Of a stretch of 64,000 nucleotides of DNA, positions 19,162-28,622 are shown piece by piece; positions within the stretch are counted from its first letter, which is position 1; each line of letters starts with the position of its first letter. This DNA is from Brumimicrobium mesophilum (GTDB lineage Bacteria > Bacteroidota > Bacteroidia > Flavobacteriales_D > Crocinitomicaceae), in the NCBI RefSeq assembly GCF_003025005.1, contig NZ_PVSS01000018.1, forward strand, positions 1 through 64,000, given 5' to 3'. Under the pieces are notes generated by a model. That model searched no databases. It was not told the origin of the DNA and worked only from the letters and a program-made list of their open reading frames with translations. A program made the position numbers and the translations under genes.

Positions 19162-20640
19162 ATGAATTATAAAGAAAACAAACTCAAGATAAATAACAGT
19201 TTAACTGGTGAAAAAGAAGTTTTCAACTCTATTTTAGATGGCTTTGTAGGTCTTTACGTTTGTGGACCAACTGTTTATAGTGATGTTCATTTAGGAAACT
19301 GCAGAACCTTTATTTCTTTTGATGTCATCTATCGCTATTTATTACACTTGGGGTATAAAGTGAGATACGTTAGAAATATTACAGATGCTGGTCACCTTGA
19401 AAATGATGCAGAAGAAGGAGAAGATAAAATTGCGAAAAAAGCAAGATTAGAGCAATTGGAACCAATGGAAATCGTTCAACGATACACTTTAGATTTTCAT
19501 AAAGTACTTGATCAATTCAATAACCTTCCTCCAAATATTGAACCTACTGCAACTGGTCACATTATTGAGCAAATCGAAATGATTATGGACATCATCGAAA
19601 ACGGTTTTGCCTATGAAGCAAATGGCTCTGTTTATTTCGACGTTGAAAAATACAATGAAAGCAATAACTATGGAGAACTTTCAAAAAGAAAAATAGAAGA
19701 TTTAGTTGCTGGAACAAGAACTTTAGACGGGCAAGAAGAGAAAAGATCTCCGCTTGACTTCGCTTTATGGAAAAATGCTAAACCTGAACACATCATGAAA
19801 TGGCCTTCTCCTTGGGGATTAGGTTTTCCTGGTTGGCATCTAGAGTGTTCTGCAATGAGTACAAAATATTTAGGTGAAAGCTTTGACATTCATGGAGGAG
19901 GAATGGATTTGAAATTCCCACATCACGAATGTGAAATTGCACAAGGAACAGCAGCAAATGGAAGTAAACCAGTAAATTATTGGATGCATGCCAACATGTT
20001 AACTCTAAACGGTAAGAAGATGAGTAAATCAACAGGAAACACCTTACTTCCTGAAGAGTTATTTTCTGGAGACAATGAAGTTTTAGGCCGTGCTTATCAT
20101 CCAATCGTTGTTCGATTCTTTATGATGCAAGCTCATTATGCAAGTGTTTTAGACTTCAGCGCTGAAGCATTAAATTCTTCGGAAAAAGGATTCTTGCGTT
20201 TGATGGAAGCAATGAAAATATTAGAAGAAATTAAAACCAGTAAGAAATCATCATTTGATGTCGAAGGTTTAATCATGAAGTTCTACAATGCAATGAATGA
20301 TGACTTTAATACTCCGATATTAGTTGCTCATTTATTTGATGCTGCAAAATATATCCAAGCAGTGAACTTAGGAAAAGAAACAATTTCAGAGTCAGACAAG
20401 AAGGATTTAACTTTTGCTATGAATGAATTTGTTTTTGATGTACTTGGCTTAACTTTACCGTCAGAGGAAAAAGGAAACAATGAGAGTTTGGAAACGGTGA
20501 TGGAATTAGTTCTACAAATGCGTCAAAAAGCCAGAGAAAATAAAGATTGGACAACTGCTGATGCTATTCGAGATAAGTTGAATGAAGCAAAAATTGTTGT
20601 CAAAGACGATAAAGATGGCGCTACATGGAAAGTTCAATAA
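19162..20640 (+). CDS. cysS: Cysteine-tRNA ligase
   Basis: A 492-residue class I aminoacyl-tRNA synthetase charging tRNA-Cys. The Zn-binding Cys of [16 protein letters not shown] is near residue 33, directly followed by the HIGH-type signature [13 protein letters not shown] and [10 protein letters not shown] give the remaining zinc ligands, and KKMSKSTGN is the KMSKS loop. The C-terminal DALR-like helical region and the [20 protein letters not shown] anticodon-binding part are present. Length is normal. The start ATG at 19162 lies 50 bases after the preceding terminator, so the gene must have its own promoter in that gap. Confidence 0.97.
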   Translation: MNYKENKLKINNSLTGEKEVFNSILDGFVGLYVCGPTVYSDVHLGNCRTFISFDVIYRYLLHLGYKVRYVRNITDAGHLENDAEEGEDKIAKKARLEQLEPMEIVQRYTLDFHKVLDQFNNLPPNIEPTATGHIIEQIEMIMDIIENGFAYEANGSVYFDVEKYNESNNYGELSKRKIEDLVAGTRTLDGQEEKRSPLDFALWKNAKPEHIMKWPSPWGLGFPGWHLECSAMSTKYLGESFDIHGGGMDLKFPHHECEIAQGTAANGSKPVNYWMHANMLTLNGKKMSKSTGNTLLPEELFSGDNEVLGRAYHPIVVRFFMMQAHYASVLDFSAEALNSSEKGFLRLMEAMKILEEIKTSKKSSFDVEGLIMKFYNAMNDDFNTPILVAHLFDAAKYIQAVNLGKETISESDKKDLTFAMNEFVFDVLGLTLPSEEKGNNESLETVMELVLQMRQKARENKDWTTADAIRDKLNEAKIVVKDDKDGATWKVQ

Positions 20641-20712
20641 TTATTTTTATATTTTAAAAGACTGTTAATCTGAGACTTAATAAGTTGTTTTAAAATAATT
20701 TTAAAAAATTGT

Positions 20713-20742
20713 TTTGAAATCAATTAAATGTCCGTATCTTTG
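20713..20742 (+). promoter_or_regulatory. Bacteroidota-type promoter for the initiator tRNA
   Basis: TTTG (20713-20716), an 18-base spacer and TATCTTTG (20735-20742) closely match the -33 TTG and -7 TAnnTTTG consensus of the primary sigma factor in Bacteroidota. Transcription would start about 65 bases before the tRNA, leaving a 5' leader to be removed. Confidence 0.65.
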
Positions 20743-20814
20743 CAACCCGTTTGAATACGGAAAGTGTTTCGCAATAACACTCAAAATTAGATAAAAAGTT
20801 ACATAAAGATATAT

Positions 20815-20890
<76 letters not shown>

Positions 20891-20892
20891 TT

Positions 20893-20931
20893 AAAATGGC
20901 AATTGAGAAATCAGTTGCCATTTTTGGTTTT
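20893..20931 (+). terminator. Terminator of the initiator tRNA
   Basis: A 14-bp stem AAAATGGCAATTGA (20893-20906) with TCAGTTGCCATTTT (20911-20924), one G-T pair, a GAAA tetraloop and a following T-rich tail. It begins two bases after the CCA end. Confidence 0.85.
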
Positions 20932-21121
20932 ATGAAGGTTAATAATCAAGTAGGGGACGAGATTTTATGGGATCAAGACTAATTGTTGGTGATTAGGCAT
21001 AAATATTTGTCAATCTGAATAAAAAATATTCAATATTTCTTACTTCATCCTTTGAATATATACTTCACGGAAGCAAAGTATATACTGATTACCTACTTTT
21101 CTTCTTCTTCTTCTGCCCATC

Positions 21122-21550
21122 TCATCGACTCTCCCCCATCAAAGTCAACACCAACTTCCGTTTTCCACCTTGGTTTCTGTGTTCACACAAGTATATTCCT
21201 TGCCAAGTTCCTAAATTTAATGCCCCATCTGTAATTGGTATTTGAACAGAACTCCCCAATAAAGATGCTTTTATATGCGCCGGCATATCATCGCTTCCTT
21301 CATAATCATGTTTGTAATAAGGTTCATTTTCTGGAACAAATTTATTGAAGTGGCTCTCAAAGTCCATGCGAACTGTAGGATCAGCATTTTCGTTGATCGT
21401 TAATCCTGCTGATGTATGTTTAATAAACACCTGTAATGTCCCAATTTTAATTTCCTTGATTTCTGGAATTTCACCTAGAACTTCATCTGTAATAATATGA
21501 AACCCTCGTGAAAAAGCAGGTAAATGTATTTCTCTTTGTATCCACTTCAT
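21122..21550 (-). CDS. yjbQ: YjbQ/UPF0047 family protein (secondary thiamine-phosphate synthase)
   Basis: A 142-residue small enzyme of the YjbQ family. Family signatures are VFIKHTSAGLTINENAD, MPAHIKASLLGSS, GTWQGIYLCEHR and the C-terminal LVLTLMGE. Members have weak thiamine-phosphate synthase activity and their main role is unsettled. The gene is divergent from rhlE by 105 bp and stands alone. Length and conserved His/Glu positions are normal. Confidence 0.9.
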   Translation of the reverse strand: MKWIQREIHLPAFSRGFHIITDEVLGEIPEIKEIKIGTLQVFIKHTSAGLTINENADPTVRMDFESHFNKFVPENEPYYKHDYEGSDDMPAHIKASLLGSSVQIPITDGALNLGTWQGIYLCEHRNQGGKRKLVLTLMGESR

Positions 21551-21627
21551 AGCTTGAATATATAAATTTAAATCCGTTCAAAAAATCACAAAAATACACA
21601 TCACTCTACAAAGTAGGATTAAAAACC

Positions 21628-21635
21628 TATCTTTG
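21628..21635 (+). promoter_or_regulatory. Candidate -7 element of rhlE
   Basis: TATCTTTG matches the TAnnTTTG consensus exactly and sits 20 bases before the rhlE ATG. There is no good TTG at the expected -33 position, so support is partial. Confidence 0.4.
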
Positions 21636-21655
21636 TAATATATATTAAATAATAC

Positions 21656-22921
21656 ATGACATTTAAACAACTCGGCTTAGCCGAACCAATTTTAAAAGCC
21701 CTCGAAGAAGAAGGCTACGAAAATCCAACTCCAATTCAAGAACAATCTATTCCTATCCTTTTGAAAGGAAAAGATCTTTTGGGTGTTGCTCAAACCGGAA
21801 CAGGTAAGACAGCAGCATTTGGTATTCCAATTTTACATCATTTATACAACTCGAATAATAATTCGAACGGCAGACGCAAAGTTCGTGCTTTAATCGTTAC
21901 TCCTACACGAGAGTTAGCGATTCAGATTGATGAGAGCTTTAACGCTTATGGTAGACACACAGGTTTAAGAACTACTGTAATTTATGGTGGAGTAAAACAA
22001 ACCAAACAAGTTGCACGACTAAAACAAGGTGTTGATGTTTTAGTGGCTACTCCAGGTCGTTTACTAGATTTAGTGAGCCAAGGATATATTACTTTTCGCG
22101 ATTTAGAATTCGTAGTTTTGGATGAAGCAGATCAAATGCTCGACATGGGTTTCATTCACGATATTAAGAAGATTATCGCTCAACTTCCACCAAAGAGACA
22201 ATCACTTTTCTTTTCAGCTACAATGCCGAAATCAATTGTGGAACTATCTAGAAAAATCTTAGGAGAATTTGAACAAGTTACAATTAAACCACAACAGGCT
22301 ACTGCTGAAAAAGTAGAGCAAGGTGTGTATTTTGTGAGTAAAGGCAATAAGGTTCACTTATTGAGAGAATTGATTAAAGACCGTCCAGGAGAATCTGTTT
22401 TAGTATTCTCTAGAACGAAACACGGAGCAAATAAAATTGTCAAGAAACTTGATCAAGCAGATATAAAAGCTGCTGCTATTCATGGAAACAAATCTCAACC
22501 ACAACGTGAAGCTGCATTGGGAGGTTTTAAAGATGGAAAACTTCAGGTGTTAATTGCAACAGATATTGCTGCTCGTGGAATCGATGTAGATGATTTGGCT
22601 TTGGTTATCAACTATGACTTACCAAACGTTGCCGAAACTTATGTCCACCGAATTGGTAGAACAGGTCGTGCTCATGCAAGTGGAATAGCACTTTCTTTCT
22701 GTGAAAACGAAGAACGTCCTTACCTTAGAGATATTGAAAAACTCATCAAGCAGCAAGTTCCTGTAATGGATCCACACCCTGAAGTTGAGGAAGAAATTGA
22801 AGATAAAAATGCGAAACCAAAGAAACCTCAACAAAGAGGAAGAGGAGGCGGAGGTGGTCGTAGAAAACCACAAAATAACAATGGAAATAGAAACAGAAGT
22901 AGAACTCCAAAAAGAGATTAA
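21656..22921 (+). CDS. rhlE: DEAD-box ATP-dependent RNA helicase, RhlE type
   Basis: A 421-residue helicase. Motifs run in order: Q motif (NPTPIQEQSIP), motif I AQTGTGKT, Ia PTRELAIQ, II DEAD, III SAT, then motifs V and VI in RGIDVDD and HRIGRTGRA. The C-terminal 50 residues are basic and Gly/Arg/Asn-rich (RGRGGGGGRR), an RNA-binding tail. It remodels RNA, probably in ribosome assembly or cold adaptation. It is monocistronic, followed by a terminator at 22971. Confidence 0.93.
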   Translation: MTFKQLGLAEPILKALEEEGYENPTPIQEQSIPILLKGKDLLGVAQTGTGKTAAFGIPILHHLYNSNNNSNGRRKVRALIVTPTRELAIQIDESFNAYGRHTGLRTTVIYGGVKQTKQVARLKQGVDVLVATPGRLLDLVSQGYITFRDLEFVVLDEADQMLDMGFIHDIKKIIAQLPPKRQSLFFSATMPKSIVELSRKILGEFEQVTIKPQQATAEKVEQGVYFVSKGNKVHLLRELIKDRPGESVLVFSRTKHGANKIVKKLDQADIKAAAIHGNKSQPQREAALGGFKDGKLQVLIATDIAARGIDVDDLALVINYDLPNVAETYVHRIGRTGRAHASGIALSFCENEERPYLRDIEKLIKQQVPVMDPHPEVEEEIEDKNAKPKKPQQRGRGGGGGRRKPQNNNGNRNRSRTPKRD

Positions 22922-22970
22922 TTTCTGTAAACAACAGTTTTTCTTTTTAGGAAAATGAAAATTTATTAAG

Positions 22971-23013
22971 CAGCGAAAGAACAATTAAAATTGGGAATTC
23001 GCTGTTTTTTTTT
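22971..23013 (+). terminator. Terminator after rhlE
   Basis: CAGCGAA (22971-22977) pairs with TTCGCTG (22998-23004); an inner CAATT/AATTG pairing is separated by a 4x4 internal loop. Nine T residues follow. Confidence 0.75.
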
Positions 23014-23293
23014 GGTTTAAAGTTTGTAGAAATCCATTCAAACATGATAAATCTCAAGACTTATTTAAAGAAAATAATCATTTATTCATCTAGCTAACAT
23101 AAATTCATTTGACTAAGTCATCACACTATTTTAATTTTTCAATCGTTATACAAATGAAGAATAAATAACTAAACTAATTTTCATTATTGCTTTTATGTAG
23201 GGGTTCTATTCAACCCTAAGCTTAATGATTTCAGTAGTTTTGACAAAATGGCAAGTTATTTGCATATTCAATATCGAATAAAAACTTAAAACT
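23014..23293. other. AT-rich intergenic region before the DUF3108 gene
   Basis: No gene seen. A small hairpin with one bulge (TAGGGGTT, six bases, AACCCTA) lies at about 23198-23218, some 75 bases upstream of the next start. It lacks a T run in either direction and could be an operator or mRNA leader structure. Confidence 0.3.
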
Positions 23294-24076
23294 ATGAAAA
23301 CAATCATTTCAATATTTATTATGACTGCTGTGCTAGTTGGAATGACTAGTTCAACAAATATATCTTATCCAAAAATCCAAAGTAAAAGTTTTACAAGTGG
23401 AGAGAAATTAACCTATAGAATTAGCTATGGTGTAATGGATGCTGGTGAAGCAATTTTGACAGTAAAAGAAACGAAGAAAAAAGGTGCCAATGGCCGACCT
23501 TTATATCATGTGAAAGGAGAGGGTAAAACCCTAGGTGCTTTTAACTGGTTCTATAAAGTAGAAGATGTTTACGAATCTTATGTAGACAAAGAAGGAGTTT
23601 TTCCTTGGTTATTTATCCGCGATATTAATGAAGGTGGATATGAAAAGGAACAAGAATATGTTTTCAAACAAGACAAGCAAAAAGTTGTTTCTAAAGGGCA
23701 AGAATATAAAGTCCCTTTAGGTGTTCAAGACATGATTTCTTCTTTCTATTATGCCAGAACCTTGAACTTTAAAAACATGAAAGTTGGTGATATTACTGAA
23801 TTCAAATGTTTTATGGATGAAGAGATTTTTCCTTTAAAAGTGAAGTATGTGGGTAAAGAAGACATCAAAATTCGAAAAGGAACTTTTGAATGTTTAAAAT
23901 TTCAGCCTGTTGTGCAAGAAGGAAGATACTTTGAAGAACCAGACGATGTTGAATTTTGGGTAACCAATGACGCCAACAGAATTCCAGTTTTAGTGAAAGC
24001 TAAAATCCCAGTAGGAAGCATTAAAATGCACCTTGTTGATTGGGAAGGATTGGTAGGTGACATTGCAATAAAATAA
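23294..24076 (+). CDS. DUF3108 domain-containing secreted protein
   Basis: A 260-residue protein with a signal peptide (IISIFIMTAVLVGMTSS). The body matches the DUF3108 pattern: SGEKLTYRISYGVMDAGEA, then FNWFYKVEDVYESYVD, the switch GVQDMISSFYYAR and a late FWVTNDANRIPVLVKAKI with VGSIKMHL. The family is beta-rich and periplasmic in Bacteroidota; its function is unknown. It stands alone and ends in a terminator at 24098. Confidence 0.85.
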   Translation: MKTIISIFIMTAVLVGMTSSTNISYPKIQSKSFTSGEKLTYRISYGVMDAGEAILTVKETKKKGANGRPLYHVKGEGKTLGAFNWFYKVEDVYESYVDKEGVFPWLFIRDINEGGYEKEQEYVFKQDKQKVVSKGQEYKVPLGVQDMISSFYYARTLNFKNMKVGDITEFKCFMDEEIFPLKVKYVGKEDIKIRKGTFECLKFQPVVQEGRYFEEPDDVEFWVTNDANRIPVLVKAKIPVGSIKMHLVDWEGLVGDIAIK

Positions 24077-24097
24077 AATTGACCCCTTTAAAAATTT

Positions 24098-24129
24098 AGC
24101 GCTCAGTAGAAATACTGGGCGTTCTTTTT
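24098..24129 (+). terminator. Terminator after the DUF3108 gene
   Basis: A 10-bp stem AGCGCTCAGT (24098-24107) with ACTGGGCGTT (24114-24123), including two G-T pairs, loop AGAAAT, followed by CTTTTTG. Confidence 0.75.
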
Positions 24130-24180
24130 GCTTAAAAACTGTTTTAAACACTAAAAGCTTAACTATTGAATACACTTTCG

Positions 24181-24188
24181 TAAATTTG
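24181..24188 (+). promoter_or_regulatory. Candidate -7 element giving a leaderless DUF4286-rsmA transcript
   Basis: TAAATTTG matches TAnnTTTG and ends only four bases before the ATG at 24193; a near-match TTA lies 19 bases upstream. If used, transcription would start at or very near the start codon. Confidence 0.35.
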
Positions 24189-24192
24189 CACC

Positions 24193-24504
24193 ATGGTAGT
24201 ATATAATGTAACAATTAGTCTTGATGTAAATGTTGCCGAAGATTGGCTAACATGGATGCGCGAAACACATATTCCTGATGTGATGGCAACCGGACATTTT
24301 AGAGATAGTAAAATTTGCCGTGTTCATGGTGAGGAAGAAGGTGGAATAACGTACGCGATTATGTACACTGCTATTTCACAGGAAGACTTGGACACCTATC
24401 AAGAAAAACATTCTCCACGTCTACAACAAGAACATACAGAGAAGTTTCAAGGTAAATTCGCTTCATTCAGAACATTGCTTTCTGTAGTACAAGAATTTAA
24501 ATAA
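24193..24504 (+). CDS. DUF4286 family protein
   Basis: A 103-residue soluble protein matching the DUF4286 family: VVYNVTISLDVNVAEDW, WMRETHIPDVMATG, YAIMYTAISQEDLDTY. It resembles a ferredoxin-like alpha/beta fold. The function is unknown. It sits two bases before rsmA, so the two are co-transcribed; the pairing may hint at a link to ribosome biogenesis, but that is inference. Confidence 0.82.
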   Translation: MVVYNVTISLDVNVAEDWLTWMRETHIPDVMATGHFRDSKICRVHGEEEGGITYAIMYTAISQEDLDTYQEKHSPRLQQEHTEKFQGKFASFRTLLSVVQEFK

Positions 24505-24506
24505 TC

Positions 24507-25292
24507 ATGAGCGTACAACCAAAAAAGCATTTAGGCCAGCATTTCCTGACCGATGAAAATACGTGTAGGAAAATTGTTGAACAATACACCAACTTTCAAG
24601 GTGCTAACAACATTTTAGAAATTGGTCCAGGTATGGGAGCCATCACAAAATATCTTTTAGATATCGAAGGAACTGACTTACACGTTATGGAAATTGATCG
24701 TGATTCGGTAACATATTTAGAAGAGGTTTTTCCTGCTCTTCAAAACAAAATTCATTCAAATGACTTTCTGAAAACAGATCTATCTCAATTTTTTGAAGGT
24801 CAACCCTATGCAGTAGTAGGAAATTTCCCATACAATATTTCTTCTCAAATTCTTTTTCATTGCATTGAGTATAGAAACCAAATTCCAGAAATTATGGGAA
24901 TGTTTCAAAAAGAAGTTGCTGAAAGAGTTGCCGAGCCTCCTGGTTCAAAAAAATATGGAATTTTGAGTGTTTTAATGCAAACTTATTACGATATAAAGTA
25001 TTGTTTTACAGTGCATGAAAATGTTTTCAATCCACCACCAAAAGTGAAATCAGGAGTTATTCGTTGTTTGAGAAATGAACGAACTCACCTTCCTGTTGAT
25101 GAAGAATTATACAAAAGAGTAATCAAATCTACTTTTAATCAACGGAGAAAAACGATTCGCAACGGATTAAAAGTTATTCTTGATGTAGCTTTACTTCCAG
25201 AACATCCATTTTTAAAACAACGTGCAGAAACATTAAGTGTTGATGATTTTATCGAATTAACACAACTCGTTGAGAAAGCAATGGTAGAGTAA
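24507..25292 (+). CDS. rsmA: 16S rRNA dimethyladenosine transferase (A1518/A1519)
   Basis: A 261-residue SAM-dependent methyltransferase of the KsgA/Dim1 family. Motifs are KKHLGQHFLTD at the N-terminus, SAM motif I ILEIGPGMGAITKYLL, the acidic ribose contact VMEIDRDS, and catalytic motif IV VGNFPYNISSQI (NFPY instead of the more usual NLPY). The C-terminal FNQRRKTIRNGLK segment is also conserved. It dimethylates two adjacent adenines in helix 45 of 16S rRNA late in 30S assembly. Normal length. Confidence 0.95.
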   Translation: MSVQPKKHLGQHFLTDENTCRKIVEQYTNFQGANNILEIGPGMGAITKYLLDIEGTDLHVMEIDRDSVTYLEEVFPALQNKIHSNDFLKTDLSQFFEGQPYAVVGNFPYNISSQILFHCIEYRNQIPEIMGMFQKEVAERVAEPPGSKKYGILSVLMQTYYDIKYCFTVHENVFNPPPKVKSGVIRCLRNERTHLPVDEELYKRVIKSTFNQRRKTIRNGLKVILDVALLPEHPFLKQRAETLSVDDFIELTQLVEKAMVE

Positions 25293-25508
25293 TAAGTGCT
25301 ATTCAAAAGTATGATGTTGGACGATTTACTAATCTAGTAGTTATAGTACTTGGAGCTATGAATACCTTTGAATAAATCGACTAGCCACTTTAAAAAATTA
25401 AATATTTGATATTAAGTTCAAGGAAATCCTCCATTTGTCACTTATAGTTATTCATTTTTTTTAAAATTCTAATTCTTTCTTTCGTAAATTCGCACAAAAA
25501 TTATCGAT

Positions 25509-26858
25509 ATGCAGTTCGAATTAACAAGAGAATATCTAGATAAAATTAGAGATGAAATCACTATTAACAATAGTCAATTCATTGAAAAAGAGATCATTCA
25601 TTTACATCCAGCAGATATTGCTGAGATTCTTGACGAACTCGATAGAGACGAAGCAAAGTTTATTTATGATCATCTAGATTCAGATCTTCAAGGTGACGTT
25701 TTGATGGAACTGGATGAAGACGTACGTCAAAATTTTCTAGAATCTATTAATTCAGATCAACTTGCCATTCAATTAGAAAATTTAGATTCTGATGATGCTG
25801 TTGATATCCTTGGTGAAATGTCTGTTGAAAAACAATTGGAGGTCATTTCTAAAATGGACAGTGACAATGCTTCAGAATTAGTTGAACTGCTAAATTACGA
25901 TGAAGATACAGCCGGTGGTTTAATGCAAACTGAGTTTATCAAAGCAAAACTTGATTGGCCTATTAACCGATGCGTTATCGAACTGCGACGACAAGCCGAA
26001 GAAGTAGATAAAGTACACACCATTTACGTCGTCGATAATGAAGATAGACTTGTTGGAACTTTATCTCTTCGATCCTTATTGGTTGCCAATGCAAAATCGA
26101 TTGTAAAGGATGTTTATGAAAATACAAACATGTCTTATGTTTACACCAATGAAGACGCTGAAGAAGTTGCAAGAGTAATGGATAAATATGACTTGGTATC
26201 TGTTCCTGTATTGGATTTACAAAAGAAATTAGTGGGAAGAATTACCATTGATGACATTGTTGATGTAATGCGTGAGGAGGCAGACAAAGATTTCCAGATG
26301 GCATCAGGTATTTCTGAAAATGTAGAACACGATGCTGGAATTATAAAAATGTCTCGAGCAAGACTTCCTTGGTTAATGATTGGATTAATGGGTGGAGTTT
26401 TAGGTTCACAAGTTATTGGAAACTTTGAAACTCAAATTGGTGCCATTCCATCATTGGCTTTCTTTATTCCACTTGTTGCGGCAATGGGAGGAAATGTTGG
26501 TGTACAATCGAGTGCTATTGTTGTTCAATCTATAGCTAACGGGACAAGTCAATTTAGTAGTATTTTATCCAGGGTTAAAAGAGAAGCAATTCTAGGTCTT
26601 TTAAATGGAGTGATTTGTGGTGTTTTTATTTTTGGAATCACTTGGTTATTGCAAGATATCAGGCTAGGAATATCCGTAAGTATCGCCTTATTTATCGTCA
26701 TCTTCTTTGCGGCCATTTTTGGAACGTTAATTCCCTTGATACTTCATAAGTATAAAGTTGACCCTGCTGTAGCCACAGGGCCATTTATAACAACCTTAAA
26801 CGACGTTGTAGGGCTATTCATATACTTTGCCGTAGGTATGATGGTATTTGGATTGTAA
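25509..26858 (+). CDS. mgtE: Magnesium transporter MgtE
   Basis: A 449-residue channel. Order of parts: acidic MgtE N-domain (residues about 25-130, HPADIAEILDEL repeats), a CBS pair (about 135-255; TAGGLMQTEF, VPVLDLQKKLVGRITIDDIVDVM), then five membrane helices from about 280 (LPWLMIGLMGGVLGSQVI, GGNVGVQSSAIVVQS, FITTLNDVVGLFIYF). The family gates Mg2+ entry through Mg2+ sensing by the N and CBS domains. The gene lies 216 bp after rsmA. Its stop codon directly abuts the stop of the convergent MORN-repeat gene, with no base between. Confidence 0.95.
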   Translation: MQFELTREYLDKIRDEITINNSQFIEKEIIHLHPADIAEILDELDRDEAKFIYDHLDSDLQGDVLMELDEDVRQNFLESINSDQLAIQLENLDSDDAVDILGEMSVEKQLEVISKMDSDNASELVELLNYDEDTAGGLMQTEFIKAKLDWPINRCVIELRRQAEEVDKVHTIYVVDNEDRLVGTLSLRSLLVANAKSIVKDVYENTNMSYVYTNEDAEEVARVMDKYDLVSVPVLDLQKKLVGRITIDDIVDVMREEADKDFQMASGISENVEHDAGIIKMSRARLPWLMIGLMGGVLGSQVIGNFETQIGAIPSLAFFIPLVAAMGGNVGVQSSAIVVQSIANGTSQFSSILSRVKREAILGLLNGVICGVFIFGITWLLQDIRLGISVSIALFIVIFFAAIFGTLIPLILHKYKVDPAVATGPFITTLNDVVGLFIYFAVGMMVFGL

Positions 26859-28568
26859 TTACCTTCCAGGTGTAAACCCAGTTCCTTCGATAACCTGCAT
26901 TCCGTTTTCGAATACTTGCTCCTTTACAACCTTTCCTGTTTGGTCATAAATCTTCACTTTTCCGTGTTTTACGCCATTCTTGTATTCCGCTTCGGAAATA
27001 ATATTGTTCCCTCGGTATTCGTAGGTTTTCATTTTTCCATGTAATTCTCCATTCTTATAATTTGAAATTACTGCAGGTAAAACCCCTCCAGGATGATAAA
27101 CTGTCCAAGTTCCATGCTTTTCGCCATCCTTGTATTTCCCTTCTTCAGTTTTAGAAAAATCTTTTTGTGAATAGGTAATTGACTCTCCATGAGGAACAGA
27201 AACGCGTACAACTCTGTCCTTCATTGGACCATAATTAACTTTAGATTTCTTTTCAATTACTTTGAAATTCTCAACGTCTTTTGGCATTCCATTTGAAAAA
27301 TAAGTTATCCATTCATCGGTTTTTTGACCGAGATCATAATATCCTTTTGACAATGGTTTTCCGTTACTAAAGAAAGACAACCATTCCCCGTTTAATTTTC
27401 CTTTTGTAAAATCCGATTGATTTTTAAGTTGACCGTTTTCCCAATAATTTTTCCATGTTCCTTCTTCCAAATCATCTTTGTATTCTCCTTCCATCAAAAG
27501 CGTACCGTCTTCATACCAAGTAGACCAATTACCATTTCTCAAATCATTTTCAAAATGTCCTACTTTAAACTTCTTCCCGTTGCGATATTTATAAGTCCAT
27601 TTTCCGTCTTTCTCTCCTTCTTTATATCTCGCACGGTAAGAAAGATCTCCATTTGGAAAATTATACAACCAAACCCCATGTTGTAATCCATTTTTGAATT
27701 CTCCCTTCATGTCGATAATTCCAGAATTGGTATACCAAATCCATTCTCCCGTTTTTTCACCTGCTTCGAAATTACCCTCAACATTCACTTGACCATTGTC
27801 GAAATAGTAGGTGTATGTTCCGTCTAATTTTCCATTTTTATAATGTGTTATTTTTTCTAAATCACCCGTGTAATAATAGTATTCCCATTCTCCTTCCGGC
27901 TTGTTTTCAATAAATGAACCTTTCATTAAATAAAATCCATTCACAGAAGCTTCTTCAAAATCTCCATGGCGCAAACCATCCTTGTAGTTATACCAGGATT
28001 CTAATCTACCATTTCCAAAATAGGTAGCCATTTGCCCGTTTCCATCGATTACAGTTTGCGTATGCGCACTGTCAGCACCATAAAATTGCCAAACATAATT
28101 TACTTCATCAATGATTTCTTCCACCATTTTTAAAGCTCCGTCCGTGTAGAAATAACGCCATTTCCCTACAGGTTCTCCTAAGTTATAATAGCCAATTTGA
28201 GTAGTGTCTCCGGTTAAAGAAAAGTCAATAAAAATACTGTCTTGTTGATCTTGAAAGAAATATCCTATACTTCTAACTTTCTCTTCCCTTCCATAGTAAG
28301 TTTTAACCTCACCATTTAATTTATTTCTATCGTAGTGACGTTCTTCAACGATACCCCCTTCACGATTAAAGAAAGTCCATTTTCCATGCCTTTCAGTAGT
28401 TTCTCCTAAGTCATCTGAATAATAATATCCGTGACTTTCCACTTGAGTTCTGGTTGCAGGATCATAATAAAAAGTTTGACGCTTTGATAAATTTCTATCC
28501 TTCCTAGATTGGCTATAACCATTGAACAATAGGGTCACAAATAAAAAAAGTAAAATTGATTTGTACAT
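26859..28568 (-). CDS. Secreted MORN-repeat protein
   Basis: A 569-residue protein from the ATG at 28568, chosen because it starts a clean signal peptide (KSILLFLFVTLLFNGYSQ); an upstream in-frame ATG adds 14 residues. The rest is almost entirely MORN_2-type repeats of about 23 residues, such as YYFDNGQVNVEGNFEAGEKTG, WYEDGTLLMEGEYKDDLEEG and YWENGQLKNQSDFTKGKLNG, roughly 20 in all. Many Bacteroidota encode such proteins, often annotated YwqK-like; the role is probably structural or at the envelope, but not established. It is convergent with mgtE and lies 54 bp downstream of the lysE-like gene. Confidence 0.85.
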   Translation of the reverse strand: MYKSILLFLFVTLLFNGYSQSRKDRNLSKRQTFYYDPATRTQVESHGYYYSDDLGETTERHGKWTFFNREGGIVEERHYDRNKLNGEVKTYYGREEKVRSIGYFFQDQQDSIFIDFSLTGDTTQIGYYNLGEPVGKWRYFYTDGALKMVEEIIDEVNYVWQFYGADSAHTQTVIDGNGQMATYFGNGRLESWYNYKDGLRHGDFEEASVNGFYLMKGSFIENKPEGEWEYYYYTGDLEKITHYKNGKLDGTYTYYFDNGQVNVEGNFEAGEKTGEWIWYTNSGIIDMKGEFKNGLQHGVWLYNFPNGDLSYRARYKEGEKDGKWTYKYRNGKKFKVGHFENDLRNGNWSTWYEDGTLLMEGEYKDDLEEGTWKNYWENGQLKNQSDFTKGKLNGEWLSFFSNGKPLSKGYYDLGQKTDEWITYFSNGMPKDVENFKVIEKKSKVNYGPMKDRVVRVSVPHGESITYSQKDFSKTEEGKYKDGEKHGTWTVYHPGGVLPAVISNYKNGELHGKMKTYEYRGNNIISEAEYKNGVKHGKVKIYDQTGKVVKEQVFENGMQVIEGTGFTPGR

Positions 28569-28622
28569 AATAGAAACTATATTTACATATAAGTATAATA
28601 AAAAATTCAAATTGGTTACACT

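Noticed and set aside
22619-22984. Minus-strand frames of 62-121 codons opposite the end of rhlE
   Set aside because: Reverse reading of the Gly/Arg-rich tail; no independent support.
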